Below are positions 7,204 through 15,600 of a stretch of 19,651 bases of DNA, piece after piece. How positions within the stretch are numbered: the stretch's first letter is position 1; every line of letters begins with the position of its first letter. Under the pieces are notes generated by a model, which made no database searches, was not told the DNA's origin, and saw only the letters and a list, made by a program, of their open reading frames with translations. Origin of the DNA: JAWLDB01 sp041686915 (lineage in GTDB: Bacteria; Bacillota; UBA994; UBA5500); NCBI GenBank assembly GCA_041686915.1, contig JAWLDB010000030.1, positions 1 through 19,651 on the forward strand. Reading direction: 5' to 3'. Position numbers and translations under genes: made by a program.

Positions 7204-7656
7204 CTATTCAGGCTTTACGGCCACCAGCATTTCCACCTCTACCGCAATGCTGTTGGGCAGTTCGTTTGAGCCGATAGCAGACCTCGCGTGCCGACCTTTA
7301 TCTCCAAACACCTCAACGAACAAGTCTGAAGCACCGTTGAGCACCGCCGGCTGTTGATCAAATCCGGGAGCGCTGTTGATGAAACCGAGTACCTTAAATA
7401 CTTGCTCCACCCGGTCAAGAGTCCCCAATTGAGCCTGCAGACAAGCCAGGCAACGCAAGGCTGCTTCTCTGGCAGCTGCGTACCCTTGTTCAATTGATAA
7501 GTCCCCACCAACCTTGCCAATCACCGACCGTGAGCCTTGACCAGAGGTATATACCAGGTTGCCTACTTGGTTTGCGGGCAGGTAGTTCCCTAACGGGCCC
7601 GGCACTTTTGGTAACTCAATCCCCAGTTGCTGTAAACGTTGTTCAATCTGTCCCAT
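7204..7656 (-). CDS. RidA family protein (YjgF/YER057c/UK114)
   Basis: This 150-aa protein is of the RidA superfamily, longer than classical RidA (about 128 aa), as in the subgroup with an N-terminal extension (EQRLQQLGIELPKVPGPLGNY). The deaminase-defining Arg is present as Arg125 in RSAIGSNELPNSIAVEVEML, so it probably hydrolyses reactive enamine/imine intermediates made by PLP enzymes. It starts at the ATG at 7656. Its SD (AGGAGGT) is formed by the last codons of the upstream HTH-TPR gene, only one base separates the genes, and they should be translationally coupled. The downstream aldolase suggests a role in a 2-oxo acid or amino-acid degradation route. Confidence 0.9.
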   Translation of the reverse strand: MGQIEQRLQQLGIELPKVPGPLGNYLPANQVGNLVYTSGQGSRSVIGKVGGDLSIEQGYAAAREAALRCLACLQAQLGTLDRVEQVFKVLGFINSAPGFDQQPAVLNGASDLFVEVFGDKGRHARSAIGSNELPNSIAVEVEMLVAVKPE

Positions 7657-7657
7657 C

Positions 7658-8944
7658 TTAATTACCTCCTGTATTGGAATTCGCGTAGGCCAGGGCCTGC
7701 TGTGCAGCCCTTAATGCTTCGGCTGTATCGCCCAATTGTTCGTAGATCTCGCTGATCAGGGTGTACGACTTGATAGCTTGATGCAAAAACTTAGTTTCCG
7801 CAGCAAACTCGCCTGCTTCCTTTGCAACCCGCAAAGCTTTCTGCGGCTGGCTTGTCCGCAACTGCTCAGCCAATAGGAGCTTGGACTGAATAAGATACTT
7901 GCGGGTTTCAATCTGCGGGTTTTGCTCCAGGTCTGTAATTAGTGAGTTCAGTCGAAGCACTGCTTCAGACCCTTGGCCGGATTCAACCAATAGACGGGCG
8001 AATGCCTTGCGAAATTGCGTGTGCAGGGGGCGATGTTGCAGCAATTGTGCTTCCTGTTCACCAAGCTGCAACACCTCGCGTGCGCGCTCAAACTGCTTCA
8101 GGCCAATTAGAGTAACCCCTAAATGCAGCTTCGTGTGGGCTTGCAGATACTTTTCCTGGTGTTGTTCAGCCAGAGCAGCACCCTTGGCTGAGTAAAGATA
8201 AGCTTGCTCAAAGTCTCCGAGCCGTTCAAAAGTAGCGCTTAAACCAGCCAACGCGCGGATTTCGTCATGTGGATTTCCCGAGTTATTGGAAGCTTGTTCA
8301 AACATACTGGTAGCAGCAGCGTAGTCCTTTTTGTGGTAAAGCACAAGAGCTAGAGCATAGTATACCATGCCCAGGCGGTTTTTCACGTCAGGACTGTTGG
8401 TAAGATAGATTAACGCCTGTTCATAATGCCGCTTCGCATCGTCTAGTTGGTTTAGCCTTTGCAAAATTGTCCCTGCCCGGTAATAGAGCCACCACGCTTG
8501 GTCAGGACGCTCGTCCAGCTGCTGGACAGCCGTCAAGAGTTGATGTAGGGCAAGATAATAGTCTCCCCGCCGTTCATGCCAAGCAGCCAACACGGCGTAA
8601 TAGCGGGAGAGAGATACCGGGTCGGCGATTTCAGAGTGTAATGCCCAGGCGTCGTCTAACAAGGTCTTGGCGGCATCATAGTCCCCAGCTTCTACCAATG
8701 AGCGGGCATTGTTGACCAGTGTCTTGAACTGTTGCTGATGGTCGCTAATTACATCTCCCAGGAAGTAAGATATGGGCACTTTTAGCTTTTGCGCCAGTGT
8801 CTGCAAAGCCTCGGTTGAGGGTTCGCGCTTCCCGCTTTCGATGTAACTGATGTAGCTCTTACTGAACTCCGGCAGGGCTAAATCTGTCTGTGTCATCTTT
8901 AGGGCCATACGCCGTTCGCGAACCAAGTCGCCGATGCTAGGCAC
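7658..8944 (-). CDS. XRE-family HTH regulator with C-terminal TPR repeats
   Basis: This 428-aa transcription regulator has an N-terminal Cro/C1-type HTH (residues about 3-60; RRMALKMTQTDLA then SKSYISYIESGKREPS). About eight TPR-like helical repeats fill the rest (for example LYYRAGTILQRLNQLDDAK and ALAGLSATFERLGDFEQAY). The layout resembles Rgg/PlcR-like sensors whose TPRs bind a peptide or partner protein. The frame extends to a GTG at 8962, but that stretch contains the SD itself (AAAGGAGGT, 8959-8951); the GTG at 8944, 6 bases behind it, is the proper start. It heads the operon with RidA and the aldolase and diverges from the OadB-type gene, so it probably controls both directions. The ligand is unknown. 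Confidence 0.9.
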   Translation of the reverse strand: MPSIGDLVRERRMALKMTQTDLALPEFSKSYISYIESGKREPSTEALQTLAQKLKVPISYFLGDVISDHQQQFKTLVNNARSLVEAGDYDAAKTLLDDAWALHSEIADPVSLSRYYAVLAAWHERRGDYYLALHQLLTAVQQLDERPDQAWWLYYRAGTILQRLNQLDDAKRHYEQALIYLTNSPDVKNRLGMVYYALALVLYHKKDYAAATSMFEQASNNSGNPHDEIRALAGLSATFERLGDFEQAYLYSAKGAALAEQHQEKYLQAHTKLHLGVTLIGLKQFERAREVLQLGEQEAQLLQHRPLHTQFRKAFARLLVESGQGSEAVLRLNSLITDLEQNPQIETRKYLIQSKLLLAEQLRTSQPQKALRVAKEAGEFAAETKFLHQAIKSYTLISEIYEQLGDTAEALRAAQQALAYANSNTGGN

Positions 8945-9071
8945 CGCCAGACCTCCTTTCACGCTTTACTCAATCATCGTATAAGGATAATTCAGTATTG
9001 GCAGGTCTTTTCCCTGCAGACTGTTGCGCAATGTAAGAGACCGGTACTACAAGGATAGGCGAAATGGTCAG

Positions 9072-9146
9072 TGGTGTTTCTGCCGGCTGAGTGGTAGAAT
9101 ACGTTTGTTGAAGGTCATCCGGTAAACACAGGAAGATTGCCGGATG
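9072..9146 (+). promoter_or_regulatory. Putative promoter and leader hairpin of the OadB-type operon
   Basis: TGGTAGAAT (9092-9100) reads as an extended -10 (TGn plus TAGAAT). The -35 at 17 bp (TGGTGT) is weak. Downstream, CATCCGG (9116-9122) and CCGGATG (9140-9146) form an inverted repeat in the predicted leader. The position between divergent regulator and target fits a regulated promoter. Confidence 0.35.
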
Positions 9147-9183
9147 CTCTCACGACTAGCAGCTTTGGAGGTAGAAGCAAACG

Positions 9184-10284
9184 ATGTCGGAATTACTCAA
9201 GGGATTACTATCTATTACCCCGGGTCAGTTGGCCATGTTTGCGCTGGGCGGCGTTCTGATTTACCTCGCCATCAAACGGGACTATGAACCCATGTTGCTC
9301 TTGCCCATCGGATTTGGAGCTCTCCTGGCGAATATTCCAGGGTCGTCAGCTATTGGTGAACACGGGTTTCTTACCATCCTGTTCAATGCGGGTATAGCCT
9401 CAGAACTATTCCCGGTGCTGATCTTCATCGCCGTCGGTGCTATGATTGACTTCACTCCGCTGCTACAGAATCCAGGACTGCTTATGTTTGGCGCTGCCGC
9501 CCAGTTTGGCATATTCTTCACCATGGCGCTGGCTGCACTCTTTGGCTTTACGCTCAAGCAATCTGCTGCCATCGGCATCATTGGAGCAGCTGATGGTCCA
9601 ACTTCCATCTTTGTTGCTACGCGTTTTGCTAAAGAGTTTCTTGCGCCTATTACTGTAGCTGCGTACTCATATATGGCGTTGGTACCTATTATTCAGCCAC
9701 CTGTCATCAAGTTGCTCACACCGAAGGCAGAACGTAAGATCCGCATGGAGTACAGCTATGGCTCGATATCAAAGACAGTCCGCATTCTCTTCCCAATTGC
9801 GGTTACCATGGTGGCGGGCATCATCGCACCCACCAGTGTAGCGCTGATTGGGTCACTGATGTTTGGTAACCTAATCAGGGAGTCAGGGGTGCTTGAGCGC
9901 CTTTCCAAGTCTGCGCAGAATGAACTGGCCAACTTGGTAACCCTGCTTTTAGGTATTACGATCGGCTCAACCATGACAGCTGATGCTTTCCTGACGGTGC
10001 GTACACTGCAGATCATCGGCATGGGATTGATCGCTTTTATCTTTGATACCGCGGGCGGTGTCATCTTCGCGCGCATATTGAACCTTTTCTTGAAGCGTAA
10101 GATTAACCCAATGATTGGGGCCGCAGGAATCTCCGCGTTTCCTATGTCTGCTCGTGTCATCCATAAACTCGGCCTGAAGGAAGATCCAGGCAACTACTTG
10201 CTAATGCCTGCAATTGCTGCCAACGTAGCCGGTCAGATTGGCTCCATCATAGCCGGTGGGCTAATCCTGGCTTTAGTGAAGTGA
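9184..10284 (+). CDS. Sodium ion-translocating decarboxylase beta subunit (OadB/GcdB/MmdB type)
   Basis: This 366-aa integral membrane protein, in decarboxylase complexes, couples decarboxylation of a biotin-bound carboxyl group to sodium export. The hallmark region is IGIIGAADGPTSIF with Asp137, equivalent to the essential Asp of OadB. ELFPVLIFIAVGAMIDFTPLL (residues about 76-96) and GAAGISAFPMSARV near residue 317 are also family signatures, and about nine to eleven membrane helices are expected. The start is the ATG at 9184, 11 bases after GGAGGT. A 40-aa OadG-like gene follows after 12 bases. No alpha (carboxyltransferase) or biotin-carrier gene is in the window, so the complex it serves is unknown. 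It may use subunits encoded elsewhere, or may work as a sodium-linked carrier on its own. Confidence 0.93.
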   Translation: MSELLKGLLSITPGQLAMFALGGVLIYLAIKRDYEPMLLLPIGFGALLANIPGSSAIGEHGFLTILFNAGIASELFPVLIFIAVGAMIDFTPLLQNPGLLMFGAAAQFGIFFTMALAALFGFTLKQSAAIGIIGAADGPTSIFVATRFAKEFLAPITVAAYSYMALVPIIQPPVIKLLTPKAERKIRMEYSYGSISKTVRILFPIAVTMVAGIIAPTSVALIGSLMFGNLIRESGVLERLSKSAQNELANLVTLLLGITIGSTMTADAFLTVRTLQIIGMGLIAFIFDTAGGVIFARILNLFLKRKINPMIGAAGISAFPMSARVIHKLGLKEDPGNYLLMPAIAANVAGQIGSIIAGGLILALVK

Positions 10285-10296
10285 GGTGAATGAATA

Positions 10297-10419
10297 ATGG
10301 CGTTCGCTGAAGCTCTACGCGTTAGTGCTATTGCCTATCCAGCCATATTCGTGGTCATCGGTCTGTTCTATGCCATGATCAAGCTGATGGGCATGGCATT
10401 CCCAGGCAAAACTGAATAA
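10297..10419 (+). CDS. OadG-related small one-helix membrane protein (40 aa)
   Basis: A 40-residue frame starts with ATG 8 bases after AGGTGA and reads MAFAEALRVSAIAYPAIFVV, then a helix ending near residue 33, then a short hydrophilic tail (FPGKTE). A single membrane helix (about residues 11-33) directly behind a beta subunit gene matches the small OadG-like gamma partners that stabilise the complex, although the long Pro/Ala linker and zinc-binding tail of true OadG are missing. It is 12 bases from oadB and is followed at once by a terminator, so the two form a closed two-gene operon. It is too short for homology to be judged by eye; the call rests on topology and position. Confidence 0.8.
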   Translation: MAFAEALRVSAIAYPAIFVVIGLFYAMIKLMGMAFPGKTE

Positions 10420-10423
10420 ACTC

Positions 10424-10460
10424 AAGCCCGCCGCTAATCCGGTGGGCTTTCTTAGTCTTT
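10424..10460 (+). terminator. Terminator of the OadB/OadG-like operon
   Basis: AAGCCCGCCG (10424-10433) pairs with CGGTGGGCTT (10440-10449), a 10-bp stem with one G-U pair and a 6-base loop. TTCTTAGTCTTT follows. It starts four bases after the TAA of the 40-aa gene. Confidence 0.8.
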
Positions 10461-10542
10461 CCACTACCGGAAATTACGGTATCGCAGGCAGGGAAATCCG
10501 AGAGCATGGTGAATTATTATGAGTGGGCTTAGTGTGAAATCA

Positions 10543-10563
10543 CGCCCAGGCCATGCCTGGGTG
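10543..10563 (+). promoter_or_regulatory. Leader hairpin in front of the second S9 peptidase
   Basis: CGCCCAGGC (10543-10551) and GCCTGGGTG (10555-10563) form a 9-bp stem with loop CAT, ending just before the SD AGGAGG of the peptidase gene. No T run follows, so it is not a terminator. It may stabilise the mRNA or affect translation. Confidence 0.4.
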
Positions 10564-10588
10564 AAAAAACAATACAGGAGGCGGTAAC

Positions 10589-12562
10589 ATGAAACGTAAG
10601 GTTGTTTCGGAAGACATCTGTGCATTGCGCTTTGTGGGCGATGCCCAACCTTCGCCGGACGGTACGAAGGTTGCGTATGTAATTACAGAACCGGTATTGA
10701 AGAAGAACGGCTATGCGTCAGCTATCTGGTTGCACACAGCTGAAGGTGAGAAGCGCTACACGTACGGCCAACGCAACGACGGAGGCTTAGTGCGTGAGGC
10801 TAGTCCGCGGTGGTCCCCAGATGGTAAGCAGTTACTCTTTGTGTCCAACCGTAACGGCAAGCCGCAAGCATTTGTCCTGGAAGGCGACGGCGGTGAAGCG
10901 CGGCAGCTAACCTTTGCCAGTGAAGGCATTGGTGAACCGGTATGGTCTCATGACGGGCGCTACATTGCATTCACCAGTAAAGACCCTAGGGATGAAGAGG
11001 CTGAAAAAGCTAAAAATCCTGACGTCCGTTACATCACTCACCTGCGTTACAAGTTCAATGGCGTCGGTTTTACGGATACCCGTCATCGCCATGCATATGT
11101 CCTTGACACGGTTGATGGCTCTGTTCGTCAGGTAACTAAGGGAGACTATGACGTAGCCGGTATCAACTGGAGTGCCGACGACAAGCAGCTGATATTCAGT
11201 GCTTGCATTTCGCCGGACTGCGAACTGCACATGATCCCTGATCTGTGGGTGATCAATTTTGACGGGTCCAATCTCACCCGCTTGACTGAAGGTAAGGGAA
11301 GCGCAACTAACCCCATGTTTTCACCGGATGGTAAGCAGATAGCTTTCTTCGGGCATGTAAAAGGACAGGTAGGCTATGCCAACACTGACCTCTGGGTTAT
11401 GCCGGCTGGTGGTGGAGAAGCAGTAAACCTGACTGAAGCTATGGACCGTTCAGTCGGTTGCAGCGTTGGATCTGACGCCCGCATGGACAGCGGCAATTCA
11501 CTAGCATCCTGGTCTGCTGACGGCAAGCATCTGTTCGTGACTATCACCGATGGCGGCAACTGTCACCTCTACAGGGTGAACGTTGAAAACAAGGCTATCG
11601 AGCAAGTGACAACAGGTGAAATGGCCATTACTTCCTTCTCGCATGCAGTAGTAGAGGGCAAAGATGTGATAGCCTACGTTGCAGGTGATGTGCTCAACCC
11701 AGCCGACGTTTACCTGATGGTGGACGGCTCTGCGGATCGCTTGACCAGTGTAAACGCTGACGAACTCAGCCAGTGGGAGCTCTCCGTACCGGAGCGTGTT
11801 GAGTTCAAAAGCGCTGAAGACTGGACAATCGAAGGCTGGATTATGAAGCCGGTCGACTTTCAGCCCGGCAAGAAATACCCTCTGATCCTGCAGATCCATG
11901 GTGGTCCGCATGCCACCTACGGCAACGCTTTCTTCCATGAGTTCCAGATGCTCACATCCGCAGGATTTGGTGTTCTCTACACCAATCCGCGCGGCAGCAA
12001 AGGTTATGGCGAGTACTTCACCAAGGGCGTCGTCGGCGATTGGGGTGGCAACGACTACGCTGACTGCATGGCAGCTGTTGACCACGCCATCACCTTCGAT
12101 TGGGTAGATGCAGATAAGCTGGGCGTAACCGGCGGCAGCTACGGTGGCTATATGACCAACTGGATTGTCACGCAGACGAACCGCTTCAAGGCAGCAGTCA
12201 CCCTGCGCAGCATCAGCAACATGTATACCAAGTACGGTTGTAGCGATATCGGTTGGTATGGTAACAAGGCCGGCTTTGACGGGCGCGACCTCTGGGATTC
12301 CGAGGATTTCATCATGTCACGTTCGCCAATACGCTACGCTCCACAGGTGAAGACTCCTACACTGATCATTCATAGTGAGCAGGACTATCGTTGCCCGATG
12401 GAGCAGGCTGAGCAGTGGTACGTAGCCCTTAAACGTCTAGGAGTGACTACCGAGTTTGTGCGTTTTGCCGGCGAGAACCATGAGCTTTCACGTTCCGGCA
12501 AGCCGCGTAACCGCGTTGACCGTCTTACCTTTATCATGGACTGGTTCCAGCGCTACATTTAG
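10589..12562 (+). CDS. S9 family peptidase (prolyl oligopeptidase / acylaminoacyl-peptidase type)
   Basis: This is a full-length 657-aa cytoplasmic serine peptidase without signal peptide. Residues about 1-385 form a beta-propeller with PD40-like blades (PRWSPDGKQLLFVSNR, EPVWSHDGRYIAFTSK, NPMFSPDGKQIAFF). Residues about 400-657 form an alpha/beta-hydrolase domain with oxyanion-loop IHGGPHATYG and triad Ser517 (GGSYGG), Asp599 (EQDYRCP) and His631 (ENHELSRSGKP). It is similar to YuxL/S9C enzymes, which release N-terminal residues or acyl-residues from short peptides. The start is an ATG behind a good SD (AGGAGG). It is a paralog of the peptidase entering at the left edge, sharing long stretches such as EGWIMKPVDFQPG. 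It has its own leader and a strong terminator, so it is probably monocistronic. Confidence 0.96.
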   Translation: MKRKVVSEDICALRFVGDAQPSPDGTKVAYVITEPVLKKNGYASAIWLHTAEGEKRYTYGQRNDGGLVREASPRWSPDGKQLLFVSNRNGKPQAFVLEGDGGEARQLTFASEGIGEPVWSHDGRYIAFTSKDPRDEEAEKAKNPDVRYITHLRYKFNGVGFTDTRHRHAYVLDTVDGSVRQVTKGDYDVAGINWSADDKQLIFSACISPDCELHMIPDLWVINFDGSNLTRLTEGKGSATNPMFSPDGKQIAFFGHVKGQVGYANTDLWVMPAGGGEAVNLTEAMDRSVGCSVGSDARMDSGNSLASWSADGKHLFVTITDGGNCHLYRVNVENKAIEQVTTGEMAITSFSHAVVEGKDVIAYVAGDVLNPADVYLMVDGSADRLTSVNADELSQWELSVPERVEFKSAEDWTIEGWIMKPVDFQPGKKYPLILQIHGGPHATYGNAFFHEFQMLTSAGFGVLYTNPRGSKGYGEYFTKGVVGDWGGNDYADCMAAVDHAITFDWVDADKLGVTGGSYGGYMTNWIVTQTNRFKAAVTLRSISNMYTKYGCSDIGWYGNKAGFDGRDLWDSEDFIMSRSPIRYAPQVKTPTLIIHSEQDYRCPMEQAEQWYVALKRLGVTTEFVRFAGENHELSRSGKPRNRVDRLTFIMDWFQRYI

Positions 12563-12571
12563 GCTAACACC

Positions 12572-12604
12572 GGGGGTGGCAGGTTACCTGCCACCCCCTT
12601 TTTT
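12572..12604 (+). terminator. Strong terminator of the second S9 peptidase gene
   Basis: GGGGGTGGCAGG (12572-12583) and CCTGCCACCCCC (12587-12598) form a perfect 12-bp stem with loop TTA, followed by six T. Confidence 0.92.
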
Positions 12605-12643
12605 GGGGCTGGATTAGGCATGCTTCACTTGCACCTGCACATA

Positions 12644-12673
12644 AAAACGCCGCAGCTCTTGCTGCGGCGTTTT
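12644..12673 (-). terminator. Terminator of the PFOR gene
   Basis: AAAACGCCGCAGC (12644-12656) and GCTGCGGCGTTTT (12661-12673) form a 13-bp perfect stem with loop TCTT. On the minus strand the T run continues (TTTTTAT). It lies 19 bases beyond the PFOR stop codon. Confidence 0.88.
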
Positions 12674-12691
12674 GTCTATAGGCAGTTGTGT

Positions 12692-15600
12692 TTAGTACAG
12701 TTCTGCCAGGCGCTTGTAGTGGGCGTGACGGGCTTTAGCGTCCTTCTCAGCCTGCTGCAAGAGAGCTTCTGCTAGTTCCGGGAACTGAGTGAGCAGGGTA
12801 GAGTAACGCACCTCACCCTTTAAGAACTCACTGAAGCTGCCACTTGGCTCAGTGTAGTCGAGCGAGAAGGGGTTCTTGCCTGCTTCTGTCAGCTCAGGAT
12901 TGTAGCGGTACAGCGGCCAGTAACCGGCTTCTACCGCCAGTTTGCCTTCGCGCTGGCTAAGACCCATGTCGATACCATGGCTGATACATGGCGAGTAAGC
13001 GATAATCAGTGATGGGCCATCGTATTTTTCTGCTTCCAGGATGGCTTTCATCAGTTGGTTTTTGTTAGCTCCCATTGAGACGCTGGCCACATAGACGTAG
13101 CCGTAGGACATAGCCATCAGGCCGAGGTCCTTCTTGCGAGTCTTCTTACCAGAAGCAGCGAACTTGGCCACTGCGCCGGTTGGGGTTGCCTTTGAGGACT
13201 GGCCACCGGTGTTGGAGTACACTTCGGTGTCCATGACCAGGACGTTGACGTTGGCGCCAGAAGCCAGGACATGGTCCAGACCACCGAAACCGATGTCGTA
13301 TGCCCATCCGTCTCCACCGAAGATCCAAACGGACTTCTTGACCAGGTAATCAGCGAAGCCGTGAATCTCGCCGAGAATGGTCTTCAGCTCGCCCTCAGCC
13401 TGCTCCAGAGCTGCCGGCAATACAGCCAACAATTCCTTGCTAGCCTTACGGGAGGCTTCGGCATCATTCACACCAGCCAACCAGTTCTCGAGCGCAGCCT
13501 TTAGGTCGACTGTCAGCTCAAGCTTCAGGGCGGCAGTGGCCAAGTCAGCCAGCTTACTGCGCTTCTGCTCTATAGCCAAGCTCATGCCATAGCCGAACTC
13601 AGCGTTATCCTCAAAGAGGGAGTTAGCCCAAGCCGGACCATGTCCATCCTTGTTGACAGTGTACGGGCAGGTCGGCGCAGTGCCACCGTAGATGGAAGAA
13701 CAGCCGGTGGCGTTGGCGACTACCATGCGGTCACCGTACAGCTGGGTGATCAGCTTAACATACGGGGTTTCACCACAACCAGCACAAGCGCCGGAGAACT
13801 CAAACAGAGGCTGCTTGAACTGGCTGCCCTTGACGGTGTTTGGAGAAACCTCTACATCGACAGCGGGCATCTGCTCAAGGAACTCAAAATGAGTGATTTC
13901 CCTGTCTGCGACAGATTCCAGAGTCTCCATAACGATTGCCTTCTGCTTGGACGGGCAAACGTCTACACAGTTGCCGCAGCCGGTACAATCGAGCGGCGAG
14001 ACCTGCATGACATACTGCATGCCGGCGAGCTCCTTGCCGATGGCATTCTTGTGGGCCAGTGTTTCAGGTTTGCCTTCCAGATGCTCTGGCTGTGCCAGGT
14101 ACGGCCGAATAGCTGCATGTGGGCAGATGAAGCTGCACTGGTTACACTGGATGCAGTTCTCTGATACCCATACAGGAACGCTAACAGCGATACCACGTTT
14201 CTCGAACTTGGTGGTGCCGGTTGGGAACACACCGTCCGGAGTGAACGCGCTCACTGGCAGGTTATCGCCATCCAGGCTCATAACCGGGTTAACAATATTC
14301 TTAATGAAGTCAGGCGCATCAACCTCAGCAGCAGCTTCCAGGCCAGCGTTAGCCCATTCTGCCGGGTAGCTGATTTGCTCAAGAGAATCAACCGAGTCAA
14401 CGGCAGCGAAGTTCATGGCGACAATCTTCTCACCCTTGCGGCCATAGGTCTTCTCGATAGCTTTCTTGATATAGTTGAATGCTTCGTCAGCAGGTATAAC
14501 ACCAGCGATTTTAAAGAAAGCAGCCTGCAGAACAGTGTTGGTACGACCACCAAGACCGATCTCCTGCGCAATCTTCACTGCGTCGATGTTGTAGAAGCGC
14601 AACTTCTTCTCAGCGATAGTGCGGCGCATGCTTGCGGGCAGCCTCTGCTCCATCTCCTCCACTGTCCATGGGGAGTTAAGCAGGAATACTCCGCCTTCCT
14701 TGATGCCGTCCAGAATGTCGTAACGTGTGACATAGGACGGGTTGTGGCAGGCTACGAAATCAGCCTGATCGATCAGATAAGGGGCCTTGATCGGGTTTGG
14801 TCCAAAGCGCAGGTGGGAGATGGTCACGCCACCAGACTTCTTGGAGTCGTATACGAAGTAGGCCTGTGCATACATGTCGGTGTTGTCACCGATGATCTTG
14901 ATCGAGTTTTTGTTGGCGCCAACAGTACCGTCAGAACCTAGGCCGTAGAACTTGGCACGGTAGGTGCCAGCCGGAGCCGTAACAATCTTCTCGGTGATCT
15001 GCAGCGACGTATTGGTAACATCGTCAATGATGCCAACCGTGAAGTGGTTCTTCGGACGTTCCAGGTTGAGGTTGTCGAAGATGGCCTTCACGTGGCTCGG
15101 GTTAAACTCCTTAGAGCCGAGGCCATAGCGACCGCCGACGATGGTCTTCTGTTCGCCAAGCTCGCTGAAGACGGTGCAAATGTCCTCGTACAGAGGCTCA
15201 CCCAGGGAACCGGGTTCCTTCGTACGGTCCATAGCAGCGATCTTCTTCACTGTCTTGGGCAGTACATCCAGGAAGTACTTAGCGGAGAATGGGCGGTAGA
15301 GGCGGACCTTAACCAGACCGACCTTTTCACCCTTGTCTACCATGTAGTTGACTACTTCCTCGACGGTATCAGCGCCAGAGCCCATGATGATGATTACACG
15401 CTCAGCATCAGGAGCACCTACGTAGTCGAATGGCTTGTAGCTACGACCGGTAAGCTCGCTGACCTGCTTCATTACGTCAGCAACGATATCTGGTGTAGCG
15501 TTGTAATACTTGTTGCTGGCTTCTCGGCCTTGGAAGTAGATATCAGGGTTTTGGGCAGTACCGCGCATATGCGGATGCTCAGGATTGAGAGCACGCTTGC

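Noticed and set aside
9756..10193. A 145-codon minus-strand frame inside oadB
   Set aside because: It is antisense to conserved membrane helices of OadB and is a shadow frame.
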